Origin: Diplonema papillatum
Lineage: Eukaryota; Euglenozoa; Diplonemea; Diplonemida; Diplonemidae
Direction of reading: 5' to 3'
Assembly: GCA_030068145.1 (NCBI GenBank)
Contig: JAPJBO010000023.1
Span: 496,001-560,000, forward strand
Length of the DNA: 64,000 nucleotides
This document shows, piece after piece, positions 21,837 through 33,606 of the stretch. Numbering within the stretch: the stretch's first letter is position 1; the number at the start of each line of letters is the position of its first letter. The notes under the pieces were generated by a model. It was given only the letters and a program-made list of their open reading frames with translations, was not told the origin of the DNA and did no database searches. The translations under genes and the position numbers were made by a program.

Positions 21837-24308
21837 TCACTTTCGTCGAAAGCTGGTAGAACCTCTTGCGGTAAGCTCCGACTTCAAATGGTGTGCCATC
21901 ACTCGATTGACCTGTTGCGTCCACATACCGCTGTGTTTGTTGCTTGCCTCGGTCAATTGCCTGAATACTTCCCCCCCGGCCCCGAACCCCTTGAATACCT
22001 TGAGAGCGTCCTTGATGGCTGCTTCGTCTTTCGCGCAGCATCGGCTGTCTGGGACCTGTTGAATGCCCTGCAGAGCCCGCGGGACTTGCGCCCCGGTGGC
22101 CTTCGTGATTGCGGCGTAAACTTCATTCGGGTCGTACGGCGCGTGCGACGGCACCGTCTTTCCATCGAGCGCCTGCGTTGGTTCGGTGTGGATGACCGAC
22201 TCGTAAGTGTGGCAGAAATACTCGAGGGGCTGCCGTGTGCCTATTTCGGACTGAGGCTGGGGGGGGAAAACTTAGTTTAATGTTTAGGCAGGACACTGCC
22301 TCGGGGGGGGGGGAACGATACAACTACAAAGGGGGCTTGTTGAACGCGTACGCCCGCCACCGAAACCCTGATGCACCTCCTGGTGTTTCGTGTGACTACA
22401 GCACGTTCCTTCTTCTGAGATTTTGCAACTGGCAGCCTCCTGAATTTCCTACACAGCAGGCGCGACTTCGCTGGTCGTCAGCTACTCACTACTAGTCACA
22501 CAAATGAGTGTACAAACAACCACTTATTTGCCGCAGGCTCGTTGCAAGGACTGTGCACTCGGGAAACTGAAAAGGGTGGATACCTCTTTGACGGCATCCG
22601 GAAACTTCGCGAAGCTGGCGGTCGAAGCCAGGAGGATCGGCGCCGCGGTTTCGACAGTTGAGCGGTAGTCCTGCATAACCTTGTACGCGACGGCGGTGTG
22701 GGTGTCCACGAGGTAGCTGTGTTCTTCTTGCACGGACTTGATGGTGGCCAAGCAGTCCGCCTCCGAGCACGAGCCGGCGACGAAGTGCTGCTGCAGCTTT
22801 TCTTTGAGGTTGTCGGGGAGCGTGAAGGTCCGCGTCGTCTCGAGGTCGCGCATCAAATCGGACACCAGCTTCGAGTCGCCGTCAGACAGGAGGAACAAGA
22901 ACCTCTCCACGTTCGAGCTGACCAGGATGTCAATGCTCGGACTTGAGGTCACCTTCAGCGCCCGGTTCGAAATGTCGTACGTGCCGGTCTTGATGAAGTC
23001 GGCGAGCACGTTGTTTTCGTTCGACGCGCACACGAGCGTGCGGATCGGGACGCCGGCCAATTTCGCGCAGTACGCGCTGAGTATGTTGCCGAAGTTGCCT
23101 GTCGGCACGACGACGTCGACCGGCTCCCCGTTGCTCACTTCGCCTTTGGCGACCAGGCGCGTGTAGCCCCAGACGTAGTACACGATTTGCGGGAGCAGCC
23201 TGCCCCAGTTGATCGAGTTCGCGGACGACAGCATCGCGTCCTCCTCCGCCAGCAGCTTCGCTTTGAACGCGCCGTCGTTGAAGATCCGCTTCACAGTCGC
23301 CTGGCAGAAGTCGAAGTCCGCGTCGACGCCCAGCACGCGCACGTGCTCGCACTCGCAGCGGAGCATTTGCGCCTTCTGCACGGCGGAGACGCCGTGCTTA
23401 GGGTACAGAACCATCACCGCAATGTCCCGCTCGTGCATGAACCCGTTGATCGCCGCAACCCCCGTGTCCCCGGAGGTGGCGGCGAGGATGACGTACTGCG
23501 ACGTGTGCGACGCGACGGACTTCGCGAAGAACTGCGGAAACACCTGCAGCGCGAAGTCTTTGAACGCCGCCGTCGGGCCGTGGAAGAGCTCGAGCACGTG
23601 GCACCTGGCCCTCGCCTCCGACTTCGCCCGCAGCGGCACGACGGGGCAGGCTTCCGGCGCTTCCCACCTCTCGGCGGAGTACGCCTTCTTCAGCAGCACG
23701 TGCAGCTCCTGCGGGGTCAGTCCCCGTGTGTACGGCATGAACGGGATAAACTTCTCGAGCACGAACTGCGCGAGCGTGACGTACGACGAGCAGTTTGCGG
23801 CGAGGCCGGCGAGTTCGTTGAGGGAGAACTTCGGCTTTGCCAGGGGAATGAACAGCCCGCCGTCCGGCGCGATGCCGGACCGGACGACCTTCAAGAAGTC
23901 GTAGCCGGCGCCGCCGCAGCCGCGGGTCGACGTGAACCACGGGCACTGCTGCACGCGGTCGCTGACGTTGTTGACGATGTCGCCCGGCTGGTCCCCGTCC
24001 CAGATCAGGACCCGGACGTCGTAAATGGCGGCCCACGGGCACGGCTCCGACGCGGCCGCCGCCTTGCCCAGCACGCACCACACCACAACAGCGCCGTGCG
24101 ACTTCAGCCAGTCGATCGTGTCGATGCACCCCGGCGCGTCCTTCACCTCGAGAACCGCGTTCCGCAGCGCGTTGTTCGGCGCCTGGGTCTCCTCGACGCT
24201 CCAAGGCAGCTCGTCCGGCGTCGGAATCTCGCTCAGGTACTCCTTCCCGAGCTTCTTCGCAACCGCGAGGGCGCTGATCTCATGGCCCACCAAGATCACG
24301 TTCGTCAT
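21837..24308 (-). CDS. thrC: threonine synthase, two exons, with N-terminal extension
   Basis: Exon 1 is 24308-22584 and exon 2 is 22172-21837; the 411-nt intron has GAG|GTATCC and AACGCAG|GCG ends, both in phase 0, giving 686 residues. The enzyme makes threonine from O-phosphohomoserine using pyridoxal phosphate. The family core starts near residue 123 (STRG...APDGGLFIP), contains the PLP lysine in HGPTAAFKDFALQ, and continues with ATSGDTGVAAI and VPTGNFGN. The joint between the exons restores the usual C-terminal stretch (FPDAVKE then ALDGKTVP). Residues 1-120 are an extra domain beginning NVILVGHEISALAVAKKLG, reminiscent of a nucleotide-binding fold but without a P-loop; I do not recognise it. 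A 25-base G run lies just upstream of the ATG. Confidence 0.93.
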
Positions 24309-24341
24309 GGTTCGGCAACACTCTCTTTGGTTTCCGTCCGG

Positions 24342-24366
24342 GGGGGGGGGGGGGGGGGGGGGGGGG
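24342..24366. repeat. G homopolymer run, about 25 bases
   Basis: Lies 34 bp upstream of the threonine synthase ATG (C-run on the transcript strand). Similar G runs occur at about 55628-55644 and 58854-58870. Confidence 0.9.
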
Positions 24367-26174
24367 CAGGAGGAAGGGCTCTTTTTACTATTATTTTGTC
24401 GTTGAGCAAATTTGTGTCTTGTTGTCCAGCGCTAATAAAGGTGTCTGCGGCCAACCTGCTGGCGTCCTTATTAAACGGCTGCCCGCCAAGCATCGAGTCA
24501 ACAGATCGTACGAACGTTTCTATGCACGGCAAACGCCAGGAACGGTGCCTCGAACAGCGGTTGTTATGTAGGTCCGGGTAGAGTGGGATGATGCAGCATC
24601 GGTCCTTGTGCCTACATGACCGTACCGCAAAAAGGTGTTCACTTCTTGTGCCTTGAGAAGTGTTCACTTCGCGGGGCAAATGCTAGTGCCCAGTTCGCCG
24701 CCAGAGACGCCCTTTGGAACTAAAATGAGTGGCATGGGAAGAAAGAGCAGTTCACGACTGGCGTAGTTTCACCGGCAGCCGCTAAGAGATGCTGAAAAGC
24801 ATCTCCCGCACGTGCCATCAATCGGGTCGGGGCTCGACGGAACCAATGCGGCGGGTAGGCTCAGGCGGGCAACAGTGTGAGAACAAATCGTCGTGTTGCA
24901 AAGGCGAAACACGACAGGCCAAGATAGTGAGGATGAAGACCATTTATTCGAGGACATCTCCCGCAAGACGTGGGGGGAACCGAGAAGGAGACTTGGCGAC
25001 CTTGTCAGTTACACCCAGTGCTCGCGCTAAGAAAAAAGCCGGTCATTTATGACTAAAAAATCCATCGCTGAAAACTGATCGGTCATTTATGACCGGCTGA
25101 CCAGTCATATTTGGGTCAAAAGTGACCAGCAGTGTTGTCGTGCCAGAGCAGCCGGGCAGGCCCTGCCTGCCTCCCACCTGGCTGTGTTTTCTTCCTGGTG
25201 TCACAGTGGTGCACCCAATCACTGCACATGTGCCCTAATTACCGTCCGGAGCCGAAACCCAGCGACGACACTGAGCCGGCTAACATGCTGCAGATCCAGC
25301 TGGCACAACGGCCAGTACTAACGTGTGATGAAGTGGACAACGACCAGCCGCACCTTTTTCCTGGGTCACTTTGATGCTTTGATTCATAGAAAGGGCTGTG
25401 CCAGCTGGTGCTTGACCAATAAATCCAGTGAAAACCTGAACAAAAACTCAACATGGGGAGTGAACCGCCCTGACCAGGGGAAGGAAAACCGCCGAAAATA
25501 CTGAAGCAGGCCACTTGGTTGGCATGGACCACGCCCAGTAGCCTCCACAAGTTGCGTGGACGGTGCGAGCCTTCAGCTCAGCCGAGCTCGATGAACTCAA
25601 TGCCAACGTTCACGCACGACATACAGTTGGAGTGTCGACCTCGCACGAGGGCGCTGCACAGCGGCGGGTGAAATTGTCCAGAAATGTCGCGATGTCCAGA
25701 AGGAAAGCCAGCAGCTATCATATAATGATAGCTAACGACTGGAGCAAATCTTTTTGTTCGGGGAAGGATCCTGCAGTCAGAAGCAACCCAGCCACCACAG
25801 ATAGAGCACAAATGCCTCAGCCAGCCGAAGGATAACCGAATAGCTATCGACGGCATTTTGCACGAACCTTGGTCCAGTTAACCCAGATGGGTCATGCCTA
25901 GAACTCTTTCCTTACGCCATTCTGACGAAGCTGACTCAGCGACTGGGGAGGGGGCTCGCGACTCGGCCGTATCCAGGCTGCAGGTAAGCTCCATTGTGTA
26001 CGTGGCTGCCTGCACTAAAACCCCTGGAAGACGAACACTAGTAAAAAAAGCCACACGCCTGAGATGCTTCGAAATAAAAAACTGCCCAGAGGCAGTTTTG
26101 AAAAATGACTGGGCCACCGGTCTTAAAGCGAACACTGGTTACACCTACAAAAAATTGGTATGGCGCTTTCTTTC
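24367..26174. other. spacer without supported genes
   Basis: Nothing recognisable as a gene. Around 25040-25130 the sequence GGTCATTTATGAC occurs twice; the second occurrence is a 14-bp inverted repeat (GGTCATTTATGACC). A fragment of a dispersed repeat begins at 26175. Confidence 0.45.
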
Positions 26175-26274
26175 GTTTGTGCGCACTGGCGGAACTCATC
26201 TGCTTTGGTAAGTTTCATGTAGTACGCTGCCGACTACTAATTTTTAGTACCATCAATGCATTGTTAACACAAAG
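26175..26274. repeat. ~100-bp dispersed repeat, copy 1
   Basis: Matches 49325-49420 at about 90 percent by eye, from TTTGTGCGCACT to TGTTAACACAAA. It contains TGGTAAGTTTCATG and the short palindrome CAATGCATTG. The two copies lie in a spacer and in an intron, in the same orientation. Confidence 0.85.
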
Positions 26275-26302
26275 AAATCGCTGGCGATCGGAGACAAGCC
26301 CG

Positions 26303-28510
26303 TCATATAACGCCGTGTTGCGGATAAGGCACGCCGATTGGCACGTCACGGGCGGACACGGCGCACACCGCGAACACGAATCGCGTCGGCGCGCGTCCTG
26401 TCGCCGGCCGCCTTCGAGCACCCCGGGGCGCGGGTTCCGCTGCGCGGGTTCCGCCGCGCTGGGACCGGTCGACGACGGTCGCCCGCGACACCCGCACGCA
26501 GCGCAGGCGCGGCGGCGGCGCGCCCGGCGGCGCCGGGGCGCCGACCCAAAACAGGTGGTTCCGCTCGTGCTCGACGGGGCCCGGGCAGAAGCGGCACTCC
26601 TTGGCCCACAGGTGGGCCGCCTCCCCACGCGAGAAGCCCGCCTGCGGCCGGGTGGCGTGGCGGCGGCCGGCCCCGGCGGCGGCGGGGCGGGTGCCGGGCA
26701 GCACCGCCGCCGCGTCGGGCGCGAAGATAAACGGGTCGTTCCGCCTCGTGAGCTGCACGCGGATCTTCTGCAGGAACCGGTCCGAGAATCCGACCGCGGC
26801 GTCTTCGTCGCCGGACGAACTGTCCTCGAGGAAGGTCATCACCGGCTCGCGGTCGACGACGCGCTCGCGGCGGATTTTTTCGACTTCCTTCCTGGCCGCG
26901 AACCGCTGCTCCCTCTCCACCTTCCACTGCTCGATCTCCTCGAGCTTCGCTTTCCGCCGGAACACCGACTTCAGGTGGCCCTCTTCAATGGACCAGTAGA
27001 CGAACCGCAAGCGGCCCTCCTCGTGGTACAGGTAGTTGCGCTTGGCGTCCTCCAGCAGCTGCAGGCGCTGCCCCTCGATGCCGTGCCTGAAGTCGACCTC
27101 GGCCGCGGCGATGGCAAGCCGGCCGTCGCCCTCGTTAGCAGCAAGCCACTTCCGGTCCATCGCACACTCGAATTTCTTCTTCGAAGACACAGCTTTCGTC
27201 CTAGTGACAGCGGCGGACCTCATAGCACCCCCGGCGAGACTGGCCGCCTTCCTCCTGTCCACGCGCGTCTTCTCGTCTAGCAGTCTCTCGGCGCGTTGCC
27301 AGAAGAATATCGTGGCTTCGCGACTCTGTGTTGGAAGCAGCCAGACCCTACGGATGGACCGCGTGGTCTTCGTAGCCCGCGACACCACGGTGACCGACAT
27401 CTTCGAAAAATCGAACTGCCCGATGCCCTCCGACGTGACCACCTGGTACACCTGCTGCAACTCCTCGGCCCAAGCCCTGTCGATGTGCAGCGTCTCCTGC
27501 GCCGAGTACGACGCCCATCCTGCCCCTGCCTCGTCGTCGCTAGCTTCGCTCAGCTCGTCGTCATCATCGTCTGGTTTCGTGCTATGCTGCCAGCACAAAC
27601 AGCCTCGCTCGGCTGAGAACCTTGATGCGGTTGGGCAATGCAGGGTGCCGAGGACTATGTTCTGCTGAGGGGGTCTCAAGGTAGTGATCATCGCGTTCAT
27701 CTTCCAGAGGATAATTTCTTGTAAACGCGCTAAGTTTTCGGACGCCTCTTCGCCTACTTTCGCCTCCACAACACGCCCGTCCAGCGTCCAAACCGGGTTA
27801 GCCATAATCATCCCAGAATCGGGGTCTAACACGCTCTCGACGACTTCTGCCTCCACATCCCTAAGGCATTGCAACAGCAGCTTGTTTTCCAAACGCAGCA
27901 GCCCTGCCGAAGGATCCTCGGAGACGGACTCGCCCGCATCCGCCCAGAGCGCGTGCAGCTTCGCGGCGAAGGAGGACGGGGCTCTCGGGTGGGACGGCTC
28001 CGCGACGTCGTCGTCTTCCGCCTCGCGTCGCCGGGCGGCGGTCCACTCCTTTATGACGGCCGGCTTCGTTGCGCGGATGTCGGGGCAATCGAGCTCGCTC
28101 GGGGAGAACGCGGTGACGCCGGTCGTGCGCGGTTTTTTGATCAGCGCCGTCCCGACGATGGCGGCGACCGCCTTGCGGTACTCTTCGGCGTCGTCTTCGA
28201 CCTGCACGCTCACGCACGTGCGCTGCGTCCTGGTCGCGGGGGCCGCGTGCTGCGTCGCGCCTTCGCCGGGCTTCTTGAACTGGCTGAGGACCTCCAGGTC
28301 GGTCTCGCCGCGCACGACGTTCTGCAGCGCTGCGGCTGCAGCCTGCATCTGCTTGAGAATGTCGTTGATCCCGCCGGTCTCAGAACTCGCGCCGCCGCTG
28401 CTCGGCCGGCTGCCTGCCTCATCCGGCTCCATCGAGCTACGATTCCTCATCGACACGCGGTTACATCCCCCGCCCCCGGCCGTGGTTTCTCCCACTCGCC
28501 CTGAAGACAT
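26303..28510 (-). CDS. hypothetical 735-residue charged protein
   Basis: Starts at the ATG at 28510 (MSSGRVGETTAGGGG) and ends at 26303. The N-terminus is low-complexity (Ser, Gly). There is an acidic run near residue 315 (DDDDDELSEASDDEAG). Residues of about 480-600 are rich in Lys, Arg and Glu (KAKLEEIEQWKVEREQRFAA) and likely helical or coiled coil, followed by a Ser/Asp patch (EDSSSGDEDAA). A possible CxxC...H pair is at ECRFCPGPVEHERNH. No signal peptide or membrane segment is seen. The last ~70 residues are Arg/Pro/Ala-rich and might be read-through past a splice site; a further exon is possible. I do not recognise the family. Codon use and length make it a believable gene. Confidence 0.7.
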   Translation of the reverse strand: MSSGRVGETTAGGGGCNRVSMRNRSSMEPDEAGSRPSSGGASSETGGINDILKQMQAAAAALQNVVRGETDLEVLSQFKKPGEGATQHAAPATRTQRTCVSVQVEDDAEEYRKAVAAIVGTALIKKPRTTGVTAFSPSELDCPDIRATKPAVIKEWTAARRREAEDDDVAEPSHPRAPSSFAAKLHALWADAGESVSEDPSAGLLRLENKLLLQCLRDVEAEVVESVLDPDSGMIMANPVWTLDGRVVEAKVGEEASENLARLQEIILWKMNAMITTLRPPQQNIVLGTLHCPTASRFSAERGCLCWQHSTKPDDDDDELSEASDDEAGAGWASYSAQETLHIDRAWAEELQQVYQVVTSEGIGQFDFSKMSVTVVSRATKTTRSIRRVWLLPTQSREATIFFWQRAERLLDEKTRVDRRKAASLAGGAMRSAAVTRTKAVSSKKKFECAMDRKWLAANEGDGRLAIAAAEVDFRHGIEGQRLQLLEDAKRNYLYHEEGRLRFVYWSIEEGHLKSVFRRKAKLEEIEQWKVEREQRFAARKEVEKIRRERVVDREPVMTFLEDSSSGDEDAAVGFSDRFLQKIRVQLTRRNDPFIFAPDAAAVLPGTRPAAAGAGRRHATRPQAGFSRGEAAHLWAKECRFCPGPVEHERNHLFWVGAPAPPGAPPPRLRCVRVSRATVVDRSQRGGTRAAEPAPRGARRRPATGRAPTRFVFAVCAVSARDVPIGVPYPQHGVI

Positions 28511-29617
28511 TTTTTGTGCGGTCGAGGATATACGTCGTTCTGATGTATGACAACTGTTTTTCCCGTGTGGACCTTTAATTTTCTCACACATAACTCTGAC
28601 AAACATCTTTCTCTTTGGGACCCGATAATAAAAATTCGGCCAGGTGGCCCATTCTGACGCTTTGTCATGAGGCTCTTGCTTAAGTACCGTAGACACACAC
28701 TTCTCATTATTTCTCGATCGCATTTGGCGGAGTCGGCTGTACTTGTTGGAGGGTCGGTTCTTCCGTACTCGTGGTGATGGTCGTTGTGTCGTAGAAACTT
28801 CGAAGGCGGTGGTCCGCGCTGCGTGGCAGCAGCTCTTTCTGTACACCCCGGCGTAAGGCAAGGCGCTCTGGCTCTGTCAGGCATGAGGCTCTTCACACAA
28901 CAGCCTGTAGCAAGTCTGTCGCTCTCGGGTACATAGTCAGCCGTTTGAAGCTGTCGATGCAGTTCTGAGACGCATTGATGCGCTTGCGCACCGCTTTCTC
29001 CTCTCCAGTACTCCCAATAAATCGACCTGCTTCTTCCATCTGCGCGACTTCTTCCGTCTTATGCACATGCTCTTGACACCCCGTTTATTTTCGGTCTCTT
29101 TCCTCACAGCGGGCGAGCCAACCGCAGCACAAAGCCTGAGGAGGAGAAATTTATGATCGCTGCCGTCTCTACTCATTGAAAATATGCTGAAGCAGCACGA
29201 CCCGTTCAGGAATACTGAAACTGCCTTCTCAAAGTCTCGATACTTGCCGCTGTTTCTCTTTGCCATGCAGTGTTGCTGTTGGGCAGTTTCCGTCAGGCAC
29301 CTGGCACCTGCACGTTTCTGCACTCGATGCTGCCATCCTTGGATGTACCCATTTCTTCACGCACTTCATGAACCATTGCAAAAAGAGTTGAGACGAGACT
29401 GCTATTTGTAAGCTTTACATGACTTTATGCGATGGGTCTGATCCGCACGCGAGCGGTGACAGAGCTTGCAGAAGTTGGCCGAACACGACGGACGACTGCA
29501 GACCGTGTCTCTCGCACCGCGGAGATCTGTCGACCTTTCTCGTACGCGCATGAGAAGCTGTCGGGAGAAATGGTTGGAGGGAAAGGCACGACGCCGTCAT
29601 TGATCTCACGTGTGCCT
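28511..29617. other. spacer, 5' flank of the 735-residue gene and 3' flank of the TauE gene
   Basis: No supported gene. The open frames present are short and show no family features. Confidence 0.4.
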
Positions 29618-30164
29618 TCAGGAGCACACGCTCTTGAACCCAAGTGACTCGTCGTTCGAAAGTGCGGTTTGGATGCGGATAATGCCCGCCGCAACTGTGC
29701 CGGCCATCGCAAGTATGAAAACCAGCGTAAGCGACCAAATAACGAGGGACTGTCTGTTGTATTTCTTGAGCAACATGCCGACAACCTTGAGGCCGATGAA
29801 GGCTCCAATGGATCCCACGCACGCAAACCACAATCCATAGTCAATCCTCAGAGTACCAACCGCGACGTAAGCGACGGCAGCAACGCCAGTCGTGAAGATG
29901 ATGAGAAAGCTTGATGTTGCCGTACTGACACGCGGAATCATGTTCATTTCGAGCATAAGCGGCCCTGTCACCATTGCTCCACCCACTCCAAGAAGCCCGG
30001 CCAGCACGCCAGCAATGACGACAATTAGGGGATAAAATCTGACACGTTTGTGTGTCCATCGAATGTCACCTTCGTGGAAGAGGAAATGAGTGCTGACTTT
30101 TCGACGGTGCTTGTCGAGCAGATAATTGCCGGCTAAGAACGTAATCAGAAGCAGCATCGGCACC
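29618..30164 (-). CDS. TauE/SafE-family transporter, exon 3 (C-terminal half)
   Basis: Encodes the second TauE/SafE repeat: about four membrane segments, with the glycine-rich AGVLAGLLGVGGAM and the following MIPRVSTATSSFLIIFTT typical of the family. It begins at an acceptor (AAAAACAG|GG at 30165/30164) and the first codon is completed by the two bases at the end of exon 2 (GG|G). The joint rebuilds one continuous hydrophobic helix (FWILWWIG joined to VPMLLLITFL), which is the best evidence that the exon belongs with 44058-46265 despite a 13.9-kb gap. Stop at 29618. Family members export sulfite, sulfonates or related organic anions; the substrate here cannot be told. Confidence 0.85.
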
Positions 30165-31277
30165 CTGTTTTTCGAGTTTTTGTGTCGGAATTCGGGGAAT
30201 AACTCTTGTAATCATCACAATCAAAAATACAATTTTGAGCTTGACGCTTTGAATACAACGGAAAAGTTAAAACAGTTCTAGAATGGGAATTAGCCCGTTT
30301 TTGGGCCGATTTTCGGTCCTCAAAAAAAAAAACACTCTTCGGAGGAATCGAACCAAGTACGGGGGAGAGGATTATTACTATCGCGGAATTTTTTCCCGCA
30401 AACTTGGCTCAGAGGTGGGTAGGTCCCTCCCCCCCCCCCGATTTTGGTGGTGAACCCACTCACACACTGAGAGTAGCTGGGCCCGGCTTTCGACTCCAAA
30501 AGCTTTATCTCATTGTGCCCGGTAGCTCGTAAACCGGGTTTGGGGTTGTGAGCATGTAGGCTGGCCCCGGGGGTTCAGCCCCGAAGAGCCCACACAGTTG
30601 AGAGGCACCGCACCCCTCGCTGCTATCGATGGTTCGTTACTTCCCACACGTTCACGCCCACTGGTACCAGGTGTTGTGTGCTTCCTTACAATGCTGCACT
30701 GTTTTCTATAACTGTCCGTATACCAACTGCAATGGCCCTGAGGTGTCCGACTATGTCCGTCTGGGTCCGCAGCTCCGACTCAGTTTAATAACACGGATTG
30801 CTTCATTGAACCCTGACGTAGAATCCTGGTTCTAAGTGGGCCACTTCTGGTAAGCAGGACTGGCGACGCGGGATGAACCGAGAGAGTGATCGCTCATCAG
30901 ATCCCACAAAGGGTGTCGGTTGCTGAACCAAGAGGGTAAGAAGAAACACGCAAATCCAAGCTCTGCAACTAGCAACTGGCAGAATGATAGAAAGACTAGC
31001 TGGTTAGGGTATCGGAATCCGCCGCAACGACCTCCACCTGGTGCGTGTTCACCCGAATTTCAGCAGAAGAAATAGAGAAACAACCCTACTAGTAGGCCAC
31101 GACAACAAAGGAAAACTGAACCAGCGGTTACACGGTATTCTGGTGAATTGGCGGTCTTGATGTAGAACCCTAGTACTTAAATCACTTGTTTCAGCCAAGG
31201 ACTGGCGGTGCGGAATGAACGGAAAACTGACGAGCATACAGAACACGAAGTTGCAGGAATGGGACTGGAGCCAGGGC

Positions 31278-32699
31278 CTACTCACTTTCTTCGTCCACCT
31301 GCTGGCTACTGGTAGGCACATGGTAGCGGTGAGACTTTCCGGTTTCCACTTCTTCCAGGAGTCCATGAACCCGGTCCCATGCGGCAAGCACAGATGAGAC
31401 GAGGAGCCCCTTTGCCGCACTGGTCGCCGAAGGCAGGGGGACGGGTGGGACTGCCTTGCTTGCGAGCGTCCGCAGCTGGGTTACTGTAAGCAGCTGCACC
31501 CGTGCACTCCTTCCTGCTTGCGAATCCGGGTCTTTCTTCGCCACTTTGACGAGATCTTTCCACGTGACTCTCTTTTTCTCTTCGCTGGCTTCGTGTGTGG
31601 AGAGGGTCTCGTGGTGCAGGCGAAAGTGCCGGTCTCTGTCGCTGGGGTTCAAACACAGAACCTTGCACGTGGGGCACCTCATGTCGCGCCCGGCAGCTCG
31701 CAGAGAAGGACGGTAGAAGTCGGTGGGAACTTCGACGTGCTTTCTGCACAGCAGCTCTTCCAGGCAAAGAAAGTGCCCGGTTTCTTCAGGCCGTTCTTGC
31801 TGAAACGGCTGGGGGTCATCGTCAGCAGAAAGGTCCTCTTGCGAGTCCTGAGATAGGACAGACCCGTGTTCGCTGTCACTTGCCACTTCCGGGCTTTCAC
31901 GGCTTTCTTCGACGGCACTTGCCTGTGACGCGGGAACCTGCTGTTGAAACGGCTCGTCAGGTGTCCCATGTGGAATGGGTGTGTAGAAGAGGCCGGAAGT
32001 TGCCTCCTGCATCTCCCGGTCGAGGAAATGGCGGGCACGGAGTGCCGGGAGGTTCTTGCAGTGCCCGCAAGAAGACGGCTTCGAGCAGCGTCGGAAGACA
32101 ACCATGTTCTTCCGCCGATCCATGTGTCGGCTCATCTCCAGGAGCTCTGTATGCAGTTCCTGAAGTTTGGGATCACCACGGATCCGTTTCTTCGACGAGG
32201 AAAGAAGCAGGCGGATGTCGTCGTAGTCGTTGTAGACAATCCCCTTTCTTTGCCACGTCTGCAGACTCCAAACGCACACGGTCAGAGCAGCGGAAATGCA
32301 AGCCGTGGTGTGGGGAAGAAGCGGCGTGTGCACTGCGGCCGTCCATGAGGTTATGACAAGGACGGCGGACACCAACGCATCAAGCGTCGCAGGGTTTACC
32401 GGCTTTCTTTTTTTCGGCCGTTTTGGAAGGATCGCACCACTGAGCATCCGTGCACTCGCCAGATCCACGGGCACGCTGTGGAAGCGCAGGGCCCCTGACG
32501 CTGTGTTGAACGTCAGTTTCTCCGCCATCGCCTGCATCGCATCCACATGCATCTTCCGATCCTCTTCCGGATTCCTTTTCTCCGCCGTCCCGAACTTGCA
32601 GCCCGACATCGCCTTCGACATCCACGACATCGCTCTCTCTACCGGGTTGAATGCGCTGTGTCCGGCGGCGTAGGTCACGCACACCACGGCCGCTATTTC
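31278..32699 (-). pseudogene. C-terminal part of a DDE-type transposase-like protein, 5' end lost at a satellite
   Basis: The frame of about 470 codons opens with EIAAVVCVTYAAGHSAFNPV then ERAMS; the Tyr/Pro-rich lead followed by NPVER is the pattern around the last catalytic glutamate of several eukaryotic DDE transposase groups. Two aspartates expected earlier are missing because the frame runs upstream into the 31-bp satellite. Further on are a hydrophobic stretch, a CxxC pair (SCGHCKN), a Ser/Asp-rich part and one C2H2-like finger (CPTCKVLCL...RHFRLHH). It has no usable ATG before the NPVE motif except GTG codons. I read it as a 5'-truncated element gene; a domesticated zinc-finger protein is the alternative. 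Confidence 0.5.
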
Positions 32700-33005
32700 G
32701 GAAACTGCATCCGCAATCGTCCGCTAGCTCGGAAACTGCGTCCGCTATCGTCCGCTAGCTCGGGAACTGCGTCCGCTATCGTCCGCTAGCTCGGGAACTG
32801 CGTCCGCAATCGTCCGCTAGCTCGGAAACTGCGTCCGCTATCGTCCGCTAGCTCGGAAACTGCGTCCGCTATCGTCCGCTAGCTCGGGAACTGCGTCCGC
32901 TATCGTCCGCTAGCTCGGGAACTGCGTCCGCTATCGTCCGCTAGCTCGGAAACTGCATCCGCAATCGTCCGCTAGCTCGGGAACTGCGTCCGCTATCGTC
33001 CGCTA
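32690..33005. repeat. 31-bp satellite, left block (~10 copies)
   Basis: Tandem 31-bp units containing GGAAACTGCGTCCG and TCGTCCGCTAGCTC, with common variants (GGGAACTG; CAATCG for CTATCG). It ends in CGTCCGCTA, where the TA-flanked element begins, and its register continues after that element, so both blocks were once one array. Confidence 0.95.
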
Positions 33006-33208
33006 CTGGGGGGGGCTAATTACTATTGAACCGTATATTACAATTGAACTGTATATTACAATTGAACTTTTTTTTTGGGAAATCGGCGCACTCCAACCGT
33101 ATATTACAATTGAACTGTTTGTGTGGTCACTGTTACACTACGATTGTGCACAAGGCCTGGCATTTCTGCTGGCTTTTTTTCTGTTTTGACTCATGAATCA
33201 TCAATGGC

Positions 33209-33606
33209 ATGATAGACCACTGCAGTGAAAAGAATTATTTGAGGAACAATACGAAATTTGTAACAAGCATGGGGCTGCCAAAAGTTTTGGGCATGATCGT
33301 TTCGCTGTTTCCGTTGCTGTTGGCGTGGCCCGCACGCGCAAATTATGCCGCTATGTCGGCCGACGGTTGGGACGAGAATGCCTGGTTATCCACCAGGTCG
33401 TTCCGCAGTGCGGTTGTGGCGCTTTCTTCTGTCGGCGGCCCGAAAGCGAGTGGTTTTGTGACAGGAAGGGGTGTCAGTGGCATGAAGACCAAAAAGTTGG
33501 TCAGGATGCTGCTGCAGGTGAGCGGTCCTGGTTTTGCAAGGACTGCGACTTCGACTACTGTGACGAATGCCTCCCGGAGTCAGTAAGATGGGGGCAGCCT
33601 CAGTAA
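33209..33606 (+). pseudogene. gene fragment with leader-like and Cys-rich segments inside the TA element
   Basis: Two overlapping plus-strand frames look protein-like. One (from ATG 33269 on) reads as a signal peptide, MGLPKVLGMIVSLFPLLLAW. The other (33325-33606) encodes a cysteine-rich end (CDRKGCQWHED ... WFCKDCDFDYCDECLP) similar to ZZ/C1-type zinc fingers. A frameshift or a small intron would be needed to join them. A relative of the leader part is at 34603-34660. It may be a captured host gene piece. Confidence 0.4.

Noticed and set aside
30330-30425. Possible tRNA on the minus strand (GGTTCGATTCC box near 30340)
   Set aside because: The T-stem has two mismatches and no 5' acceptor strand can be found.
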